Origin: Pseudomonadota bacterium
GTDB taxonomy: Bacteria; Desulfobacterota; Desulfobaccia; Desulfobaccales; 0-14-0-80-60-11
Reading direction: 5' to 3'
Assembly: GCA_018897875.1 (NCBI GenBank)
Contig: JAHIKF010000156.1
Location: forward strand, 1-34,663
DNA length: 34,663 nt
Part shown: piece after piece, positions 16,474-24,781 of the stretch
Layout of the letters: the number at the start of each line of letters is the position of its first letter
Numbering within the stretch: position 1 is the first letter of the stretch
Made by a program: the position numbers and the translations under genes
Notes under the pieces: generated by a model
The model's input: only the letters and a program-made list of their open reading frames with translations
What the model was told of the DNA's origin: nothing
Database searches by the model: none

Positions 16474-17072
16474 TCAATGGTCGTGATTCAAACGCCCGTC
16501 TTTCAGATGGTAGACGGAGTCGAAACCCTCGATCATCCGCACGTCATGGGTCACCACGATGACCGCCGACTGGTTCTCTTTGGCGATCTTCTTCAGCAGT
16601 TCCATGACCCTTTTGCCGCGCCCGGTATCCAGCGACGCGGTGGGTTCATCAGCCAGGATGAGCCGGGGATTGTTGGCCAGGGCCCGGGCGATGGCGACCC
16701 GCTGTTGTTCGCCGCCGAAGAGGAGGGCCGGGAGATAATCGGCCCGCTCACTGATTTCCATGTATTCCAGGAGTTCCCGGACCCGGGCCTCGGCCGCCTC
16801 GCCTTTTATGCCCACCAGGCTTAACGGGAAGAGCACGTTCTGGCGCGCGGTCAAAAAGGGGATGAGGTTATGGGATTGGAAAATAAAGCCCATCTTTTCC
16901 CGGCGGATACGGCGGATATCAACGCCGGCCCAGCCGTTTTGTTGGTGGATGGTCTCGCCGTCGAAGACGATCTTGCCGCTGGTGGGCTCCAAAATCAGGC
17001 TGGCGCAGAGCAGCATGGTGGTTTTGCCCGAACCGCTGGGTCCCAGGAGCGCCACCAAATCGCCGCCCGCGC
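16474..17072 (-). pseudogene. DevA/MacB-type ABC ATPase remnant, 5' end lost
   Basis: ATPase of a DevBCA/MacAB-like exporter. The frame contains Walker A GPSGSGKTT, Q-loop FIFQSHNLIP, Walker B RLILADEPTASLD and the H-loop VVTHD, but family similarity begins abruptly at GGDLVALLG. About 25-30 N-terminal residues (first strands and the A-loop aromatic) are absent. Upstream of that point the DNA is in the permease gene in another frame, so a deletion near 17070 joined the two. The ABC signature, normally LSGGEQQ, reads LFGGEQQ, losing the key Ser. Without its own start and with this substitution the product is very unlikely to work. Confidence 0.75.
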
Positions 17073-17665
17073 TGGTTGCGGATTTCCTCATTGTCCCGCT
17101 GAAACAGGACTTCCTGGGCGTCGGGCAGCGACAGGTACACCAGCGGTTCCCCATCGGGCGAGATCGCCTCTCGGGTCAAACCCACCACCGTATAGGTATG
17201 GAGCCCCAGGGGGACCTGGTCTCCCAGCTTCACCCCCAGCTTTTCGTGAGCCACCATCTCGTAGTGGGCCCGGGCGATACTCCGGCCGGCGTGAATCTTT
17301 TGCGGGCCGCCCAACCCGTCAAAGACGTCATAGCCGATGATGCTGAAATGCCGGCTCTGGCCGCCCACCTGTCTTTCCACGGTATAAAAAATAAAGGGGC
17401 TGGCCTGCTCCACCCCGGGGATGGCCTTGACGCTGTAATGGTAAAACTCCGGCATGGTGGACGTTTCATTGAACGGCCCGCCGCGCTGCCGTTCCACCAC
17501 CCACAGATCGGGATTCGTGGCCTTGATAACCGCCAGGCCTTCGTGAATGTTGCCCCGGTACAGGCCATTCATGGCCAGGACGATGGTAAATAAAAGGCCC
17601 ACGCCGATCACGGTGGCGATAAACCGGCCCTTATGCAGCTTCAGGTCGTGGACGGCCAGATCCAT
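17072..17665 (-). pseudogene. DevC/FtsX-type permease remnant, 3' half lost
   Basis: The first about 198 residues match a DevC-like ABC permease: MDLAVHDLKLHKGRF, a first membrane helix (ATVIGVGLLFTIVLAMNG), then the periplasmic domain (NPDLWVVERQRGGPFNE, PGVEQASPFI, YLSLPDAQEVLFQRDNEEIRNQ). The C-terminal half with the remaining three membrane helices is missing. After about position 17072 the frame runs as nonsense through the ATPase gene. The start ATG 17665 overlaps the stop of the intact-frame HlyD gene as TAATG, showing the ancestral operon order HlyD-permease-ATPase. Confidence 0.75.
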
Positions 17666-18746
17666 TAATTGCCCTGGGCCGCGGCGGGCTGGAGTTCCGG
17701 CCGGATCTTTTTCCCCGGTGCCATGCCGATGGGGTTAAGGATGACCAATTCCCCGGCCTTCAGGCCCGTTAGCACCGCGGTCTGTTTGCCATCGTTAAGC
17801 CCAGGGTAACCTTCCGGAAGCGCACCAGGCCCTTATCCGCCACCAGGACGCCCTGTAGGCCGTTTTGGCTCCTCAGGGCCGACAAGGGAATGCCGGGGCC
17901 AGTCTGGCGCCCGGTATCAATATCCACTTCGGCTTCCTCGCCCATGACCAGGGGTTCGGGCAGTTGGGCGAATTTTACATTCACCTCCAATTCCCGGGTA
18001 ACGGTGTCCGCCTCCTGGTTGAGCCGGGCGACTTCACCCTGAAATAACCGCCCGGAGCGCAGCTTGATGGCCGCGGGCTGACCGGCCTGCAATTGGGCCA
18101 CCTGGGTGGCATCGATCCAGGCCGCCACCCAGATCTGGTTCAGGTCCACCATTTGGAAGATGGGACTGCCCGAGGGCACCGTGGTTCCCACTTCCGCCTT
18201 GCGCACGGTAATCAAGCCGTCCATGGGGGCGACGATCCGGGTATAGCCGTGCAGCGCCTCAGCCGCATGGGTTTCCGATTCCGCCTGTTTGACTGAGGCC
18301 TGCATGGCCGTTACCGCGGCCTGAAACGCCGCGACTTCGCTTTCGGCTACCCGGAGTTGGGCCTTGGTGGTGTCAAAGGAGGCTTTAGAGATGTCGCCGG
18401 GTTTGAATACCTCCAGGTCCCGCTGGTAATTGCTTCGGGCCAGGCCCAAGTTGGCCTGGGCCTTGACCAGGTCGGCCTGGGACCGGGCCAGGTCCCGTTG
18501 GGCCCGGCTCCTGGCCCCCTGATCGGCATAGAGTTTTTCCAGGATGCCGGTGATCTTGGGGCTCACGGTTACCGGCACCTTGCACTGCACCGTACCCGGG
18601 CCGTGCACCCGGCCGTGAATTTCCACCTGCTGGACCGCGATGACCGGCACCGGCGGCCTATACCAGACCAGGCGGTAGCCCAGCAGAATGATGATGAGAA
18701 TGCCGCTGCCGGCCCACACCGCCTTCTTGCCATGCGGCATTTTCAC
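17665..18746 (-). pseudogene. HlyD/DevB-type membrane-fusion protein, frameshifted
   Basis: Periplasmic adaptor of the same exporter. It has an N-terminal membrane helix (AGSGILIIILLGYRLVW), a beta-barrel/lipoyl start (VPVTVSPKITGILEKLYADQG), a coiled-coil hairpin (RDLARSQADLVKAQANLGLA), the second lipoyl half (APMDGLITVRKAEVGTTVPSG) and the barrel (QIWVAAWIDATQVAQL). Two lesions are visible. After YADQG (near 18520) about 25-30 residues of the first lipoyl half and hairpin start are missing in frame. At 17800-17802 one base of a G run is missing relative to the reading that continues LNDGKQTAVLTGLKAGELVI to the TAA at 17665-17667. As it stands the frame ends early at 17769. Confidence 0.75.
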
Positions 18747-20098
18747 TGCTTCTGACCTCCCCTGCCGCTCTCCGGCAAAGACTCCACGGCCTTGGAACCG
18801 GCGATCTGCTTGAGCCGCGCCCGGCCGATCTCATAGGCCACGGCATATTTGATGTAGGTAAACCGGGAACTGGTCAGATCGACCTGGGCTTGGAACACAT
18901 CCAGGCCGATGGGCTTGCCATGCCGGTACAGGGCCTCGGCACTGGCATAGGCCTCTTGGTTGGTGGCTATGGTCTGCCGGGTGGTAGCCACTCCCTGGCG
19001 AGCGTTCTCCTGGTCTTTCCAGGCCGTGGTCAGATCCACCTTGATGCCGTTGAGACGATCCCGCTTTTTCTCCAGCAGTTGCAGGCTCTGGGAGTGGGCT
19101 TTGGCCACCTGGGCCTTGGTCAGGCCCCCTTCAAAAAAGGGATACTCCATGAAAACCCCGGCGATCCACTCCGCCTTAGTGCCTCCCAGATCCCGGTGGC
19201 GGACGTCGCTGCCCGCCTGCAGGCTGACTTCGGGCAAATAAGACCCCCGGGCCGCCTTGACCAGGGTCTGGCTCTGCTCGATCTCCAAACTGAGCCTCTT
19301 CAATTCAGGATTGGTTTTCAACGTTTCTTGCCACAGGGTATTGATCGCCGCCGCGGCAGCAAACTCCCGGGGCAGTTCGCCCTTAATATCCACCGGCGCC
19401 GGATCCTTTAACCCCATGGTGCGTGACAGGATTTCCCGGGCCAGGCGCACCGCGTTGTCCGCCTCCACCACCGCCTGCTCCGCCTCTGAAACCTGGGACT
19501 GGGCCCGGAACGAATCCAGGTGAGTGATTTTGCCGGCCTGGAAAAAGGCTTGCGTGAGTTTGGCGAACTCCTGCCGCTGCCCCAAGGCCTCCCGGGCCAC
19601 CTTTAGATTCTCCTTGGCCTCGATGAGGCGATAGAAGGCCTCGGTCACCGCAAACGCCACTTCATCCCAAGTGCGTTGGACCTCCTCCTTCTGGGCCTCG
19701 CTGCCGTATCTGGCCGCCCGGGTATTGTTGTAGGTTTTTAAGCCGTCAAAGATGATCTGCTTGCCCGTAACCGCAGTTAAGCCCTCTCGCTTGAACAACT
19801 CCTGGTTGGTGAGGGCTCCGGCAGTGAACCGGTTAGGCGGCACCCGATCATAATAGGACGTCAGGACGAGCCGGGGAAAGAACTTGGAACGGGCCGCGTT
19901 ATAGTCTGCCAGCAATTCCCGGATTTTTTCCCGGGAGGCGCTGAGCACCGGGTTTTTTCCCGGGCCAGACCCAGGCATTCATCCAGGCTCAAGGCGCGGT
20001 AATCTTGCCCCAGGGCCATGAACCGGATAGAGCAGAACCAGGATCATGACCCAGACCAAGGCTGGAATCGGCCGGATACGGTTTAATCCGAAGTGCAT
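18743..20098 (-). pseudogene. TolC-type outer-membrane efflux protein, frameshifted at the 5' end
   Basis: Outer-membrane channel of the exporter. The long intact part (18743-19978) shows the TolC pattern of two repeated coiled-coil/beta units: KNPVLSASREKIRELLADYNAARSKFFP early, TYNNTRAARYGSEAQ, then NPELKRLSLEIEQSQTLVKAARGSYLPEVSL and a C-terminal SSRFTYIKYAVAYEIGRA. The natural start is ATG 20098 after CGGGAG, followed by a signal peptide (PALVWVMILVLLYPVHG). To join it to the body, one base must be removed at the C4 run 20008-20011 and one added at the T6 run 19953-19958; the middle frame then reads YRALSLDECLGLA, as expected for TolC. It overlaps the HlyD gene by 4 bases. Confidence 0.75.
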
Positions 20099-20511
20099 GC
20101 AGGGCTCCCGGAGGCTGAAGGTCCCGGAGAGGGCACCGGGGTTGTCTGTTAAACCCCAAGCGTCTAAAAAACCGGCGCGCCCCCAAAGATTTTTTCGCCA
20201 GGCTGACGCCTCTATCGGTTGCCAAAAATTATTGCCCCTTGAACCAATGATAATATTTCCATAAACAAAAATCACCCGGAGCCGCCAGCGCCGGGTTTAT
20301 GCAACCCCTCCGAGTCTGCCCCCGAAAAATTTATGGCTAAGCGTTCAGCTTTCAGCGGTAAGCGGTAAGCTTTATGTACCATAACAATTGGTTGCATTAT
20401 TCCAGTAAATCAATCTTTATCGACCCGATTTGGTAACTCCTTGTTTTGGCAAGCTGACTGCTTAACGCTGAAGGCATAAATTTATGGTATGATGCCATAA
20501 TGGTCATATAG
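20099..20511. other. 413-bp divergent intergenic region
   Basis: A spacer between the efflux operon (minus) and the Memo-CapA gene (plus), with no gene visible. It should hold promoters for both. TATGGTATGAT near 20484-20494 resembles an extended -10 box 20 bases before the plus-strand ATG. Short repeated words (GCGGTAAGC twice near 20356-20372; GCTGACTGCTTAACGCTG near 20453) look like intergenic repeat debris. Confidence 0.4.
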
Positions 20512-22242
20512 ATGCGCCGCCTCGCTACCTTTTGCCTCCTCCTGGGTTATCTTCTCTGCGGCTGCGGCCAAAACGCCGCGGCGCCGGCAGGGGCCTTTCC
20601 GCCCTTTTATCCCGAGGCGCAGCCCTTTCGGAGCGCCATTGGCCTGACCAAAAACACTCCCTTGCCCCTTCGCATCACCGGTCTGACCGTGCCGCATCAC
20701 CTGCTGGCCGCCGACCTCATCGCCGACGCCTTCGCCCTGGCCTCCGGCCAGGCTTACCGGCGGATCATTATCCTCAGCCCCGATCACTTTGAACGGAGTT
20801 CGACGCCGTTCGCCGTAGCCATACGCAACTTTCAGACGGTCATGGGCGAGGTCCCCATCGATGCCGCCGCCGTAGACATCCTCCGGGAAAACCCCCTGGT
20901 GTCGGCGTCCAATCTCTTTTCCCACGAACATGGCGTCCGGGCGCTTCTGCCGTTTGTGGCGCATTATTTTCCCGGCGCCTGGGTCGTGGCCGTGGCGATA
21001 CACCGGGACAGCCAGCCCTCCCAGTGGGATTCCCTGGCCCAAACCATGGCCCCGCTCCTGACCTCCGACACCCTCGTGCTCCAAAGCACGGACTTTTCAC
21101 ACTACCTCCCCTGGCCCCAGGCCCGGCGGCATGACCAGGAAACCCTGCGGGTCCTGAGCGCCGGCGACCCCGACGCGGTACTCGGCCTCAAGCAACCGCA
21201 GCATCTGGATTCCCGGGGGGGCCAATACCTCCAGCTCCGGCTCCAAAAACAGGTGCATCAGGCCCGGCCAACGGTGATGGCGTCCCGCAACTCTCAGGAA
21301 TATACGGCCCAGCCGCTTGAATCCACCACCAGCTACCTGGTCCAGGTCTATAGCCCCGAAAACCTGCTTGTTCACGGGGTCCAGAGGTTCTTCTTCGCCG
21401 GCGACACCTTCTTTGGCCGCTACCTGGCCGCCAAACTGGCCCGGCAGCCGTGGCGGGAGGGGCTGGTCAAACGGGTGCGGCAGCTCACCGGCGGCGCCCC
21501 CCTCATCGTCAACCTGGAAGGCGTCGTGATGGCCCAGTGCCCTGCCGACCCCGGCCCCCTGAAGTTGTGCATGGCCGCCCGCCCGACCCTGGATATACTC
21601 CGGGACCTCAACGTGGTGGCGGTGAGCCTGGCCAACAATCACACCCATGACTTCGGCGAGTCTTCCTACCGCACCATGCAGCGCCTCCTTATCGATGCCG
21701 GCATCACCGGGCTGGAACACGGCACCGTGAAAGATCTGGGGCCTTTCCAATTGGCCGCCGCAACCGACCTGGACAACCGGGAAAAACCCGTGCGGGCCTT
21801 GCTCACCGATGCCGATCTGCGCCGCTTCGATGCCATGCCGCCGGACAAGCCCCGCTTCGCCTTCCTGCACTGGGGCCAGGAGTTCACGGCCACCCCCGGC
21901 CCCCGGGAACAGGCCCTGGCAGCCAGGCTCAACGCGGGAGGCGTCGAACTCATCATCGGCAGCCATCCCCACCGGGCCGGCGCTCTCTACGGCGACCGCC
22001 AGCTGTGCCTGGTCTACTCCCTGGGCAACTTCATCTTTGACCAGCGCCGGCCGGAGGTTTCCGGGGCCCTTCTGGAAGTCATTTTCTTCCCCCAGGGAAC
22101 GTATTTTCTGCGGCTACACCCCCTGGGCAATCTCTATGAGGAAAATTTTTCGGCCCGCCAGGATACCGCGCCTTTCTCTCAGGTCACCGCGCTGCGCCTA
22201 TCCGGCTGGGGCCAGGAATCAAGAGCTTATCTCAATAAGTAA
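20512..22242 (+). CDS. Lipoprotein fusing Memo-like and CapA-like domains
   Basis: A 576-residue secreted lipoprotein. The signal is MRRLATFCLLLGYLLCGC with lipidated Cys18. Domain 1 (about 35-280) is Memo/AmmeMemoRadiSam-B-like: IIILSPDHF, the SHEHGVRALLPFV segment and STDFSHYLPW carry the conserved His/Asp positions. Domain 2 (about 288-550) is a CapA/PgsA-type metallophosphoesterase fold: FFFAGDTFFGRYL, IVNLEGVV, SLANNHTHDFG, FLHWGQEF, GSHPHRAGAL and YSLGNFIFDQ. CapA proteins act in capsule or poly-gamma-glutamate export; Memo proteins are metal-binding non-heme dioxygenase-like enzymes of poorly known role. I infer an envelope function. There is no clear Shine-Dalgarno before ATG 20512. 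The patatin-like gene follows 25 bp downstream. Confidence 0.85.
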   Translation: MRRLATFCLLLGYLLCGCGQNAAAPAGAFPPFYPEAQPFRSAIGLTKNTPLPLRITGLTVPHHLLAADLIADAFALASGQAYRRIIILSPDHFERSSTPFAVAIRNFQTVMGEVPIDAAAVDILRENPLVSASNLFSHEHGVRALLPFVAHYFPGAWVVAVAIHRDSQPSQWDSLAQTMAPLLTSDTLVLQSTDFSHYLPWPQARRHDQETLRVLSAGDPDAVLGLKQPQHLDSRGGQYLQLRLQKQVHQARPTVMASRNSQEYTAQPLESTTSYLVQVYSPENLLVHGVQRFFFAGDTFFGRYLAAKLARQPWREGLVKRVRQLTGGAPLIVNLEGVVMAQCPADPGPLKLCMAARPTLDILRDLNVVAVSLANNHTHDFGESSYRTMQRLLIDAGITGLEHGTVKDLGPFQLAAATDLDNREKPVRALLTDADLRRFDAMPPDKPRFAFLHWGQEFTATPGPREQALAARLNAGGVELIIGSHPHRAGALYGDRQLCLVYSLGNFIFDQRRPEVSGALLEVIFFPQGTYFLRLHPLGNLYEENFSARQDTAPFSQVTALRLSGWGQESRAYLNK

Positions 22243-22267
22243 CCTGACCGGAGGTTATGACCACCCC

Positions 22268-23053
22268 ATGAAAAAAATCGGATTGGCGCTGGGTTCGGGC
22301 GGAGCCAAAGGAATCAGCCACATAGCTTTTCTCAAGGCCCTGGATGAATTGGGCGTGCGGCCGGCGGTCATCGCCGGTACCAGTATTGGGGCCGTCATCG
22401 GCGGCTTTTATGCCGCCGGGGTCTCCGGGGCTCGGCTGGAGCAACTGCTCAAGGAAATCGGTTTCCGGGACCTCTACAAGATTGTCCTGGACTTCTCCAT
22501 TCTGAGCCAGTCCGCCATCTTCACCGGCAAAGGCGTGGAAGATTTTCTCTCCCGTGAGATTCCGGCCCGCACCTTCGAAGAAATGGAGATTCCCTTTAAA
22601 GTCGTAGCCACGAATTTTTGGGACCGCGGCCAGGTGGTATTCGAAAGCGGCAGCCTCACCAACGCCATCCGGGCCTCCATGGCCATGCCGGCAGTATTCG
22701 AACCGGTGCGCCTCAACGACATGGTCCTGGTTGACGGCGGCGCAGTGAACCCCTTGCCTTACGACCTCATTCAATCGCAGTGTGATCTGACCATTGCCAT
22801 TGATGTCTCCGGCGAAAAGACCTATGCCCCGGGTAATCCGGTCCCCAATATGGTGGAAAGCATCCTGTCCACCTTCCAGATCATGCAAGCCTCCATTGTG
22901 GAGGCCAAGAGGAAACTGTTGCCGCCGGATATCTATGTCAAACCGGCTTTGACCAATATCCGGGTGCTGGACTTTTACCGCTATAAAGCAATCCTGGCGG
23001 GAGTGCAGGAAGAAGTGCAACGCTTTAAGGAAGACTTGCAAAACCTGCTTTAG
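22268..23053 (+). CDS. Patatin-like phospholipase (RssA family)
   Basis: A 261-residue cytoplasmic or membrane-associated serine acyl hydrolase. It has the oxyanion glycine motif GSGGAKG (about 9-15), the nucleophile elbow GTSIG (Ser about 41) and the catalytic Asp in VDGGAVNP (about 156), the full Ser-Asp dyad of patatins. The length fits the short bacterial RssA/YchK type. The ATG at 22268 is 13 bases after GGAGG. An out-of-frame ATG at 22257 would encode only MTTP and its TGA overlaps the true start, so it may act as a coupling mini-ORF. It is probably co-transcribed with the Memo-CapA gene. The likely substrate is a membrane lipid, with no direct evidence. Confidence 0.92.
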   Translation: MKKIGLALGSGGAKGISHIAFLKALDELGVRPAVIAGTSIGAVIGGFYAAGVSGARLEQLLKEIGFRDLYKIVLDFSILSQSAIFTGKGVEDFLSREIPARTFEEMEIPFKVVATNFWDRGQVVFESGSLTNAIRASMAMPAVFEPVRLNDMVLVDGGAVNPLPYDLIQSQCDLTIAIDVSGEKTYAPGNPVPNMVESILSTFQIMQASIVEAKRKLLPPDIYVKPALTNIRVLDFYRYKAILAGVQEEVQRFKEDLQNLL

Positions 23054-23139
23054 AATTGGGTTGCAAGAATATTTTTATAACATCATTATTCCATCTACAG
23101 AGGGAAGGCGGAGCGTATCCGCGGGTGCGCCCCGACGTT

Positions 23140-23322
23140 TATAGCATTTGCCAAAAATTCCTTCCCATTGATAATTTTTAAATCCCCCTAAATCCCCCTT
23201 TTTCAAAGGGGGACTTTCAAGGGAATTCCGCCAAGTTCCCCCCTTTGGTAAAGGGGGGGTAGGGGGGATTTAGGTTCTTGGAGTATGTGCCATAAAGGAA
23301 AAAACTTTTGGCAACTGCTATA
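23140..23322. mobile_element. MITE-like element with ~22-bp terminal inverted repeats and poly-C/poly-G core
   Basis: TATAGCATTTGCCAAAA at the left end (from 23140) is matched by the complement TTTTGGCAACTGCTATA at the right end (to 23322). The match continues to GGAAT/GGAAA with few mismatches. Inside, 23180-23201 (AAATCCCCCTAAATCCCCCT) and 23250-23272 (AAGGGGGGGTAGGGGGGATT) form a second inverted pair. The element is 183 bp and non-coding. A related C-rich/G-rich core occurs at 29361-29430. It may be a non-autonomous transposon, and it separates the patatin and ROK genes. Confidence 0.55.
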
Positions 23323-23421
23323 ATTCGTTCTTTTTTACATGCAGCTCGTTGATATTTTCTCTGGTTTGGAACCCCGGTCATGAGGGACGGGAGGCCGGCA
23401 GCACCGGACAGGGAGGCAGGT

Positions 23422-24405
23422 ATGGGGCAAGAGACCTGGGCTATCGGGGTTGACTTGGGCGGCACCAAGGTGGAAGTGGCGGTGGTGGACGCGGGCGGCA
23501 AAATTCTCCAGCGGCTCAAGCAGCCCACCCACGTTGAGACCGGCCCGGAGCGCATCATGGCGGCCATCGCCGGAATGGTGCGGCAGTTGCAGGACCGGGG
23601 CCCGCAGACGCCCCCCGCCGGCGTCGGGGTGGGAGTGGCCGGCCAGGTCAACGCGGCCACCGGGGTGGTCAGGTTTGCGCCCAACCTCAACTGGCGCGAG
23701 GTGCCTTTACAAGACCGGCTCCAGACGGCCCTCACGTTGCCGGTGGTGGTCACCAACGACGTCAGGGCCGCGACCTGGGGCGAATGGCGCCACGGCGCCG
23801 GCCAGGGAGCCCAGGACCTCATCTGCCTGTTTATCGGCACCGGCATCGGCGGCGGGGTGGTGAGCGGCGGCCGGATGCTCGAAGGCTGCACTAACACCGC
23901 CGGGGAACTGGGGCACATCACCACCGACCTCAACGGCCCCCCCTGCACCTGCGGCCACCGGGGCTGCCTCGAGGCCCTGGCCGGGGGCTGGGCCATTGCC
24001 CGCCGGGCCCGGGAGGCCATCCGGGACGCCCCCGCCGCGGGCAAGGCCTTCCTTCAAGCCGCGGGGCTCAAAGAACCGGTGGCGCCCGAAGACGTCAACG
24101 CCCGGGTGGTGGCCGCCGCGGCCCGGGCCCACGACCCCCTGGCCCGCATCCTGGTGGACGAGGTGGCCCGGGCCCTGATCGCCGGGACGGTAAGCCTGGT
24201 CAACGCCTTTAACCCCTGCCGCCTGATCCTGGGCGGCGGCGTCATGCAGGGGCTGCCGGAGCTTACGGAGCGCATCGAGGCGGGCATCCGTGGCGCCGCA
24301 CTGAACGCCGCCATAGAGGGCTTAGAGGTCCTGCCGGCCAGGCTTAAAGGTGATGCCGGGGTAGTGGGGGCCGCCACCCTGGCCATCCGGTCCTTCGCAC
24401 CCTAA
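23422..24405 (+). CDS. ROK-family sugar kinase (glucokinase-like)
   Basis: A 327-residue cytoplasmic ATP-dependent sugar kinase. It has the phosphate-binding GVDLGGTKVEVAVVD (about 8-22), a second phosphate loop FIGTGIGGGVVSGG, the catalytic region VVTNDVRAA (Asp about 112), the ROK signature with GELGHITTDLNGPPCTCGHRGCLEALAGG (zinc ligands His and Cys in CxCGxxGC) and an adenosine motif LILGGGVMQG. The start ATG 23422 follows GGGAGG, and the upstream 14 codons to 23380 are not conserved family sequence. No repressor helix-turn-helix is present, so it is a kinase and not a ROK regulator. Glucose is the likeliest substrate; N-acetyl sugars are possible. Confidence 0.93.
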   Translation: MGQETWAIGVDLGGTKVEVAVVDAGGKILQRLKQPTHVETGPERIMAAIAGMVRQLQDRGPQTPPAGVGVGVAGQVNAATGVVRFAPNLNWREVPLQDRLQTALTLPVVVTNDVRAATWGEWRHGAGQGAQDLICLFIGTGIGGGVVSGGRMLEGCTNTAGELGHITTDLNGPPCTCGHRGCLEALAGGWAIARRAREAIRDAPAAGKAFLQAAGLKEPVAPEDVNARVVAAAARAHDPLARILVDEVARALIAGTVSLVNAFNPCRLILGGGVMQGLPELTERIEAGIRGAALNAAIEGLEVLPARLKGDAGVVGAATLAIRSFAP

Positions 24406-24485
24406 AATAATCCGACAAAGACCCCTCAGACCTCGAGCCCGACGCCCTGCGCCAGTTCCTTTCTTTCTAACTTGTTAACAATAAA

Positions 24486-24518
24486 AAAGCCCCGATCCTG
24501 ATTTTGGAACGGGGTTTT
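24486..24518. terminator. Rho-independent terminator
   Basis: AAAGCCCCG (24486-24494) pairs with CGGGGTTTT (24510-24518) around a 15-base loop, with A-runs on one side and TTTTATTTT on the other, so it could work in both directions. It lies 80 bp after the ROK gene stop and probably ends that transcript. It may also stop transcripts from the oxidoreductase gene. Confidence 0.8.
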
Positions 24519-24639
24519 ATTTTGCGGTTGCCCTGTGCCTAAGAGAAATTAATAAACAAAAAATCTAAATATGCATATCCTCCATGGTGGTTGGAGCAAA
24601 GCATATCAGAGACTCTCTGTAAACATCAACTAATTAAGG

Positions 24640-24676
24640 GGTCATTATCCAATTACAAGAATCAAGAATAATGACC
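24640..24676. repeat. Perfect 9-bp inverted repeat downstream of the oxidoreductase
   Basis: GGTCATTAT (24640-24648) and ATAATGACC (24668-24676) are exact inverted copies with a 19-base spacer in AT-rich DNA. This could be an operator-like site or a weak terminator-type hairpin. The rest of 24519-24781 holds no gene that I can see and is clearly poorer in G+C than the window as a whole. Confidence 0.4.
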
Positions 24677-24781
24677 TGCCGGCCAAGTTCACACTCTGCT
24701 ATTCTTGTTTTAGAAATTTGCTTCCCAAATTCATGCAAGGATAAGCCAATGCTTCTTTCTTGATTTCAGTATCTGGGAGAG

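Noticed and set aside
23180..23275. CRISPR-like repeat
   Set aside because: The repeated C-rich words form one inverted pair and are not spaced direct repeats with unique spacers.
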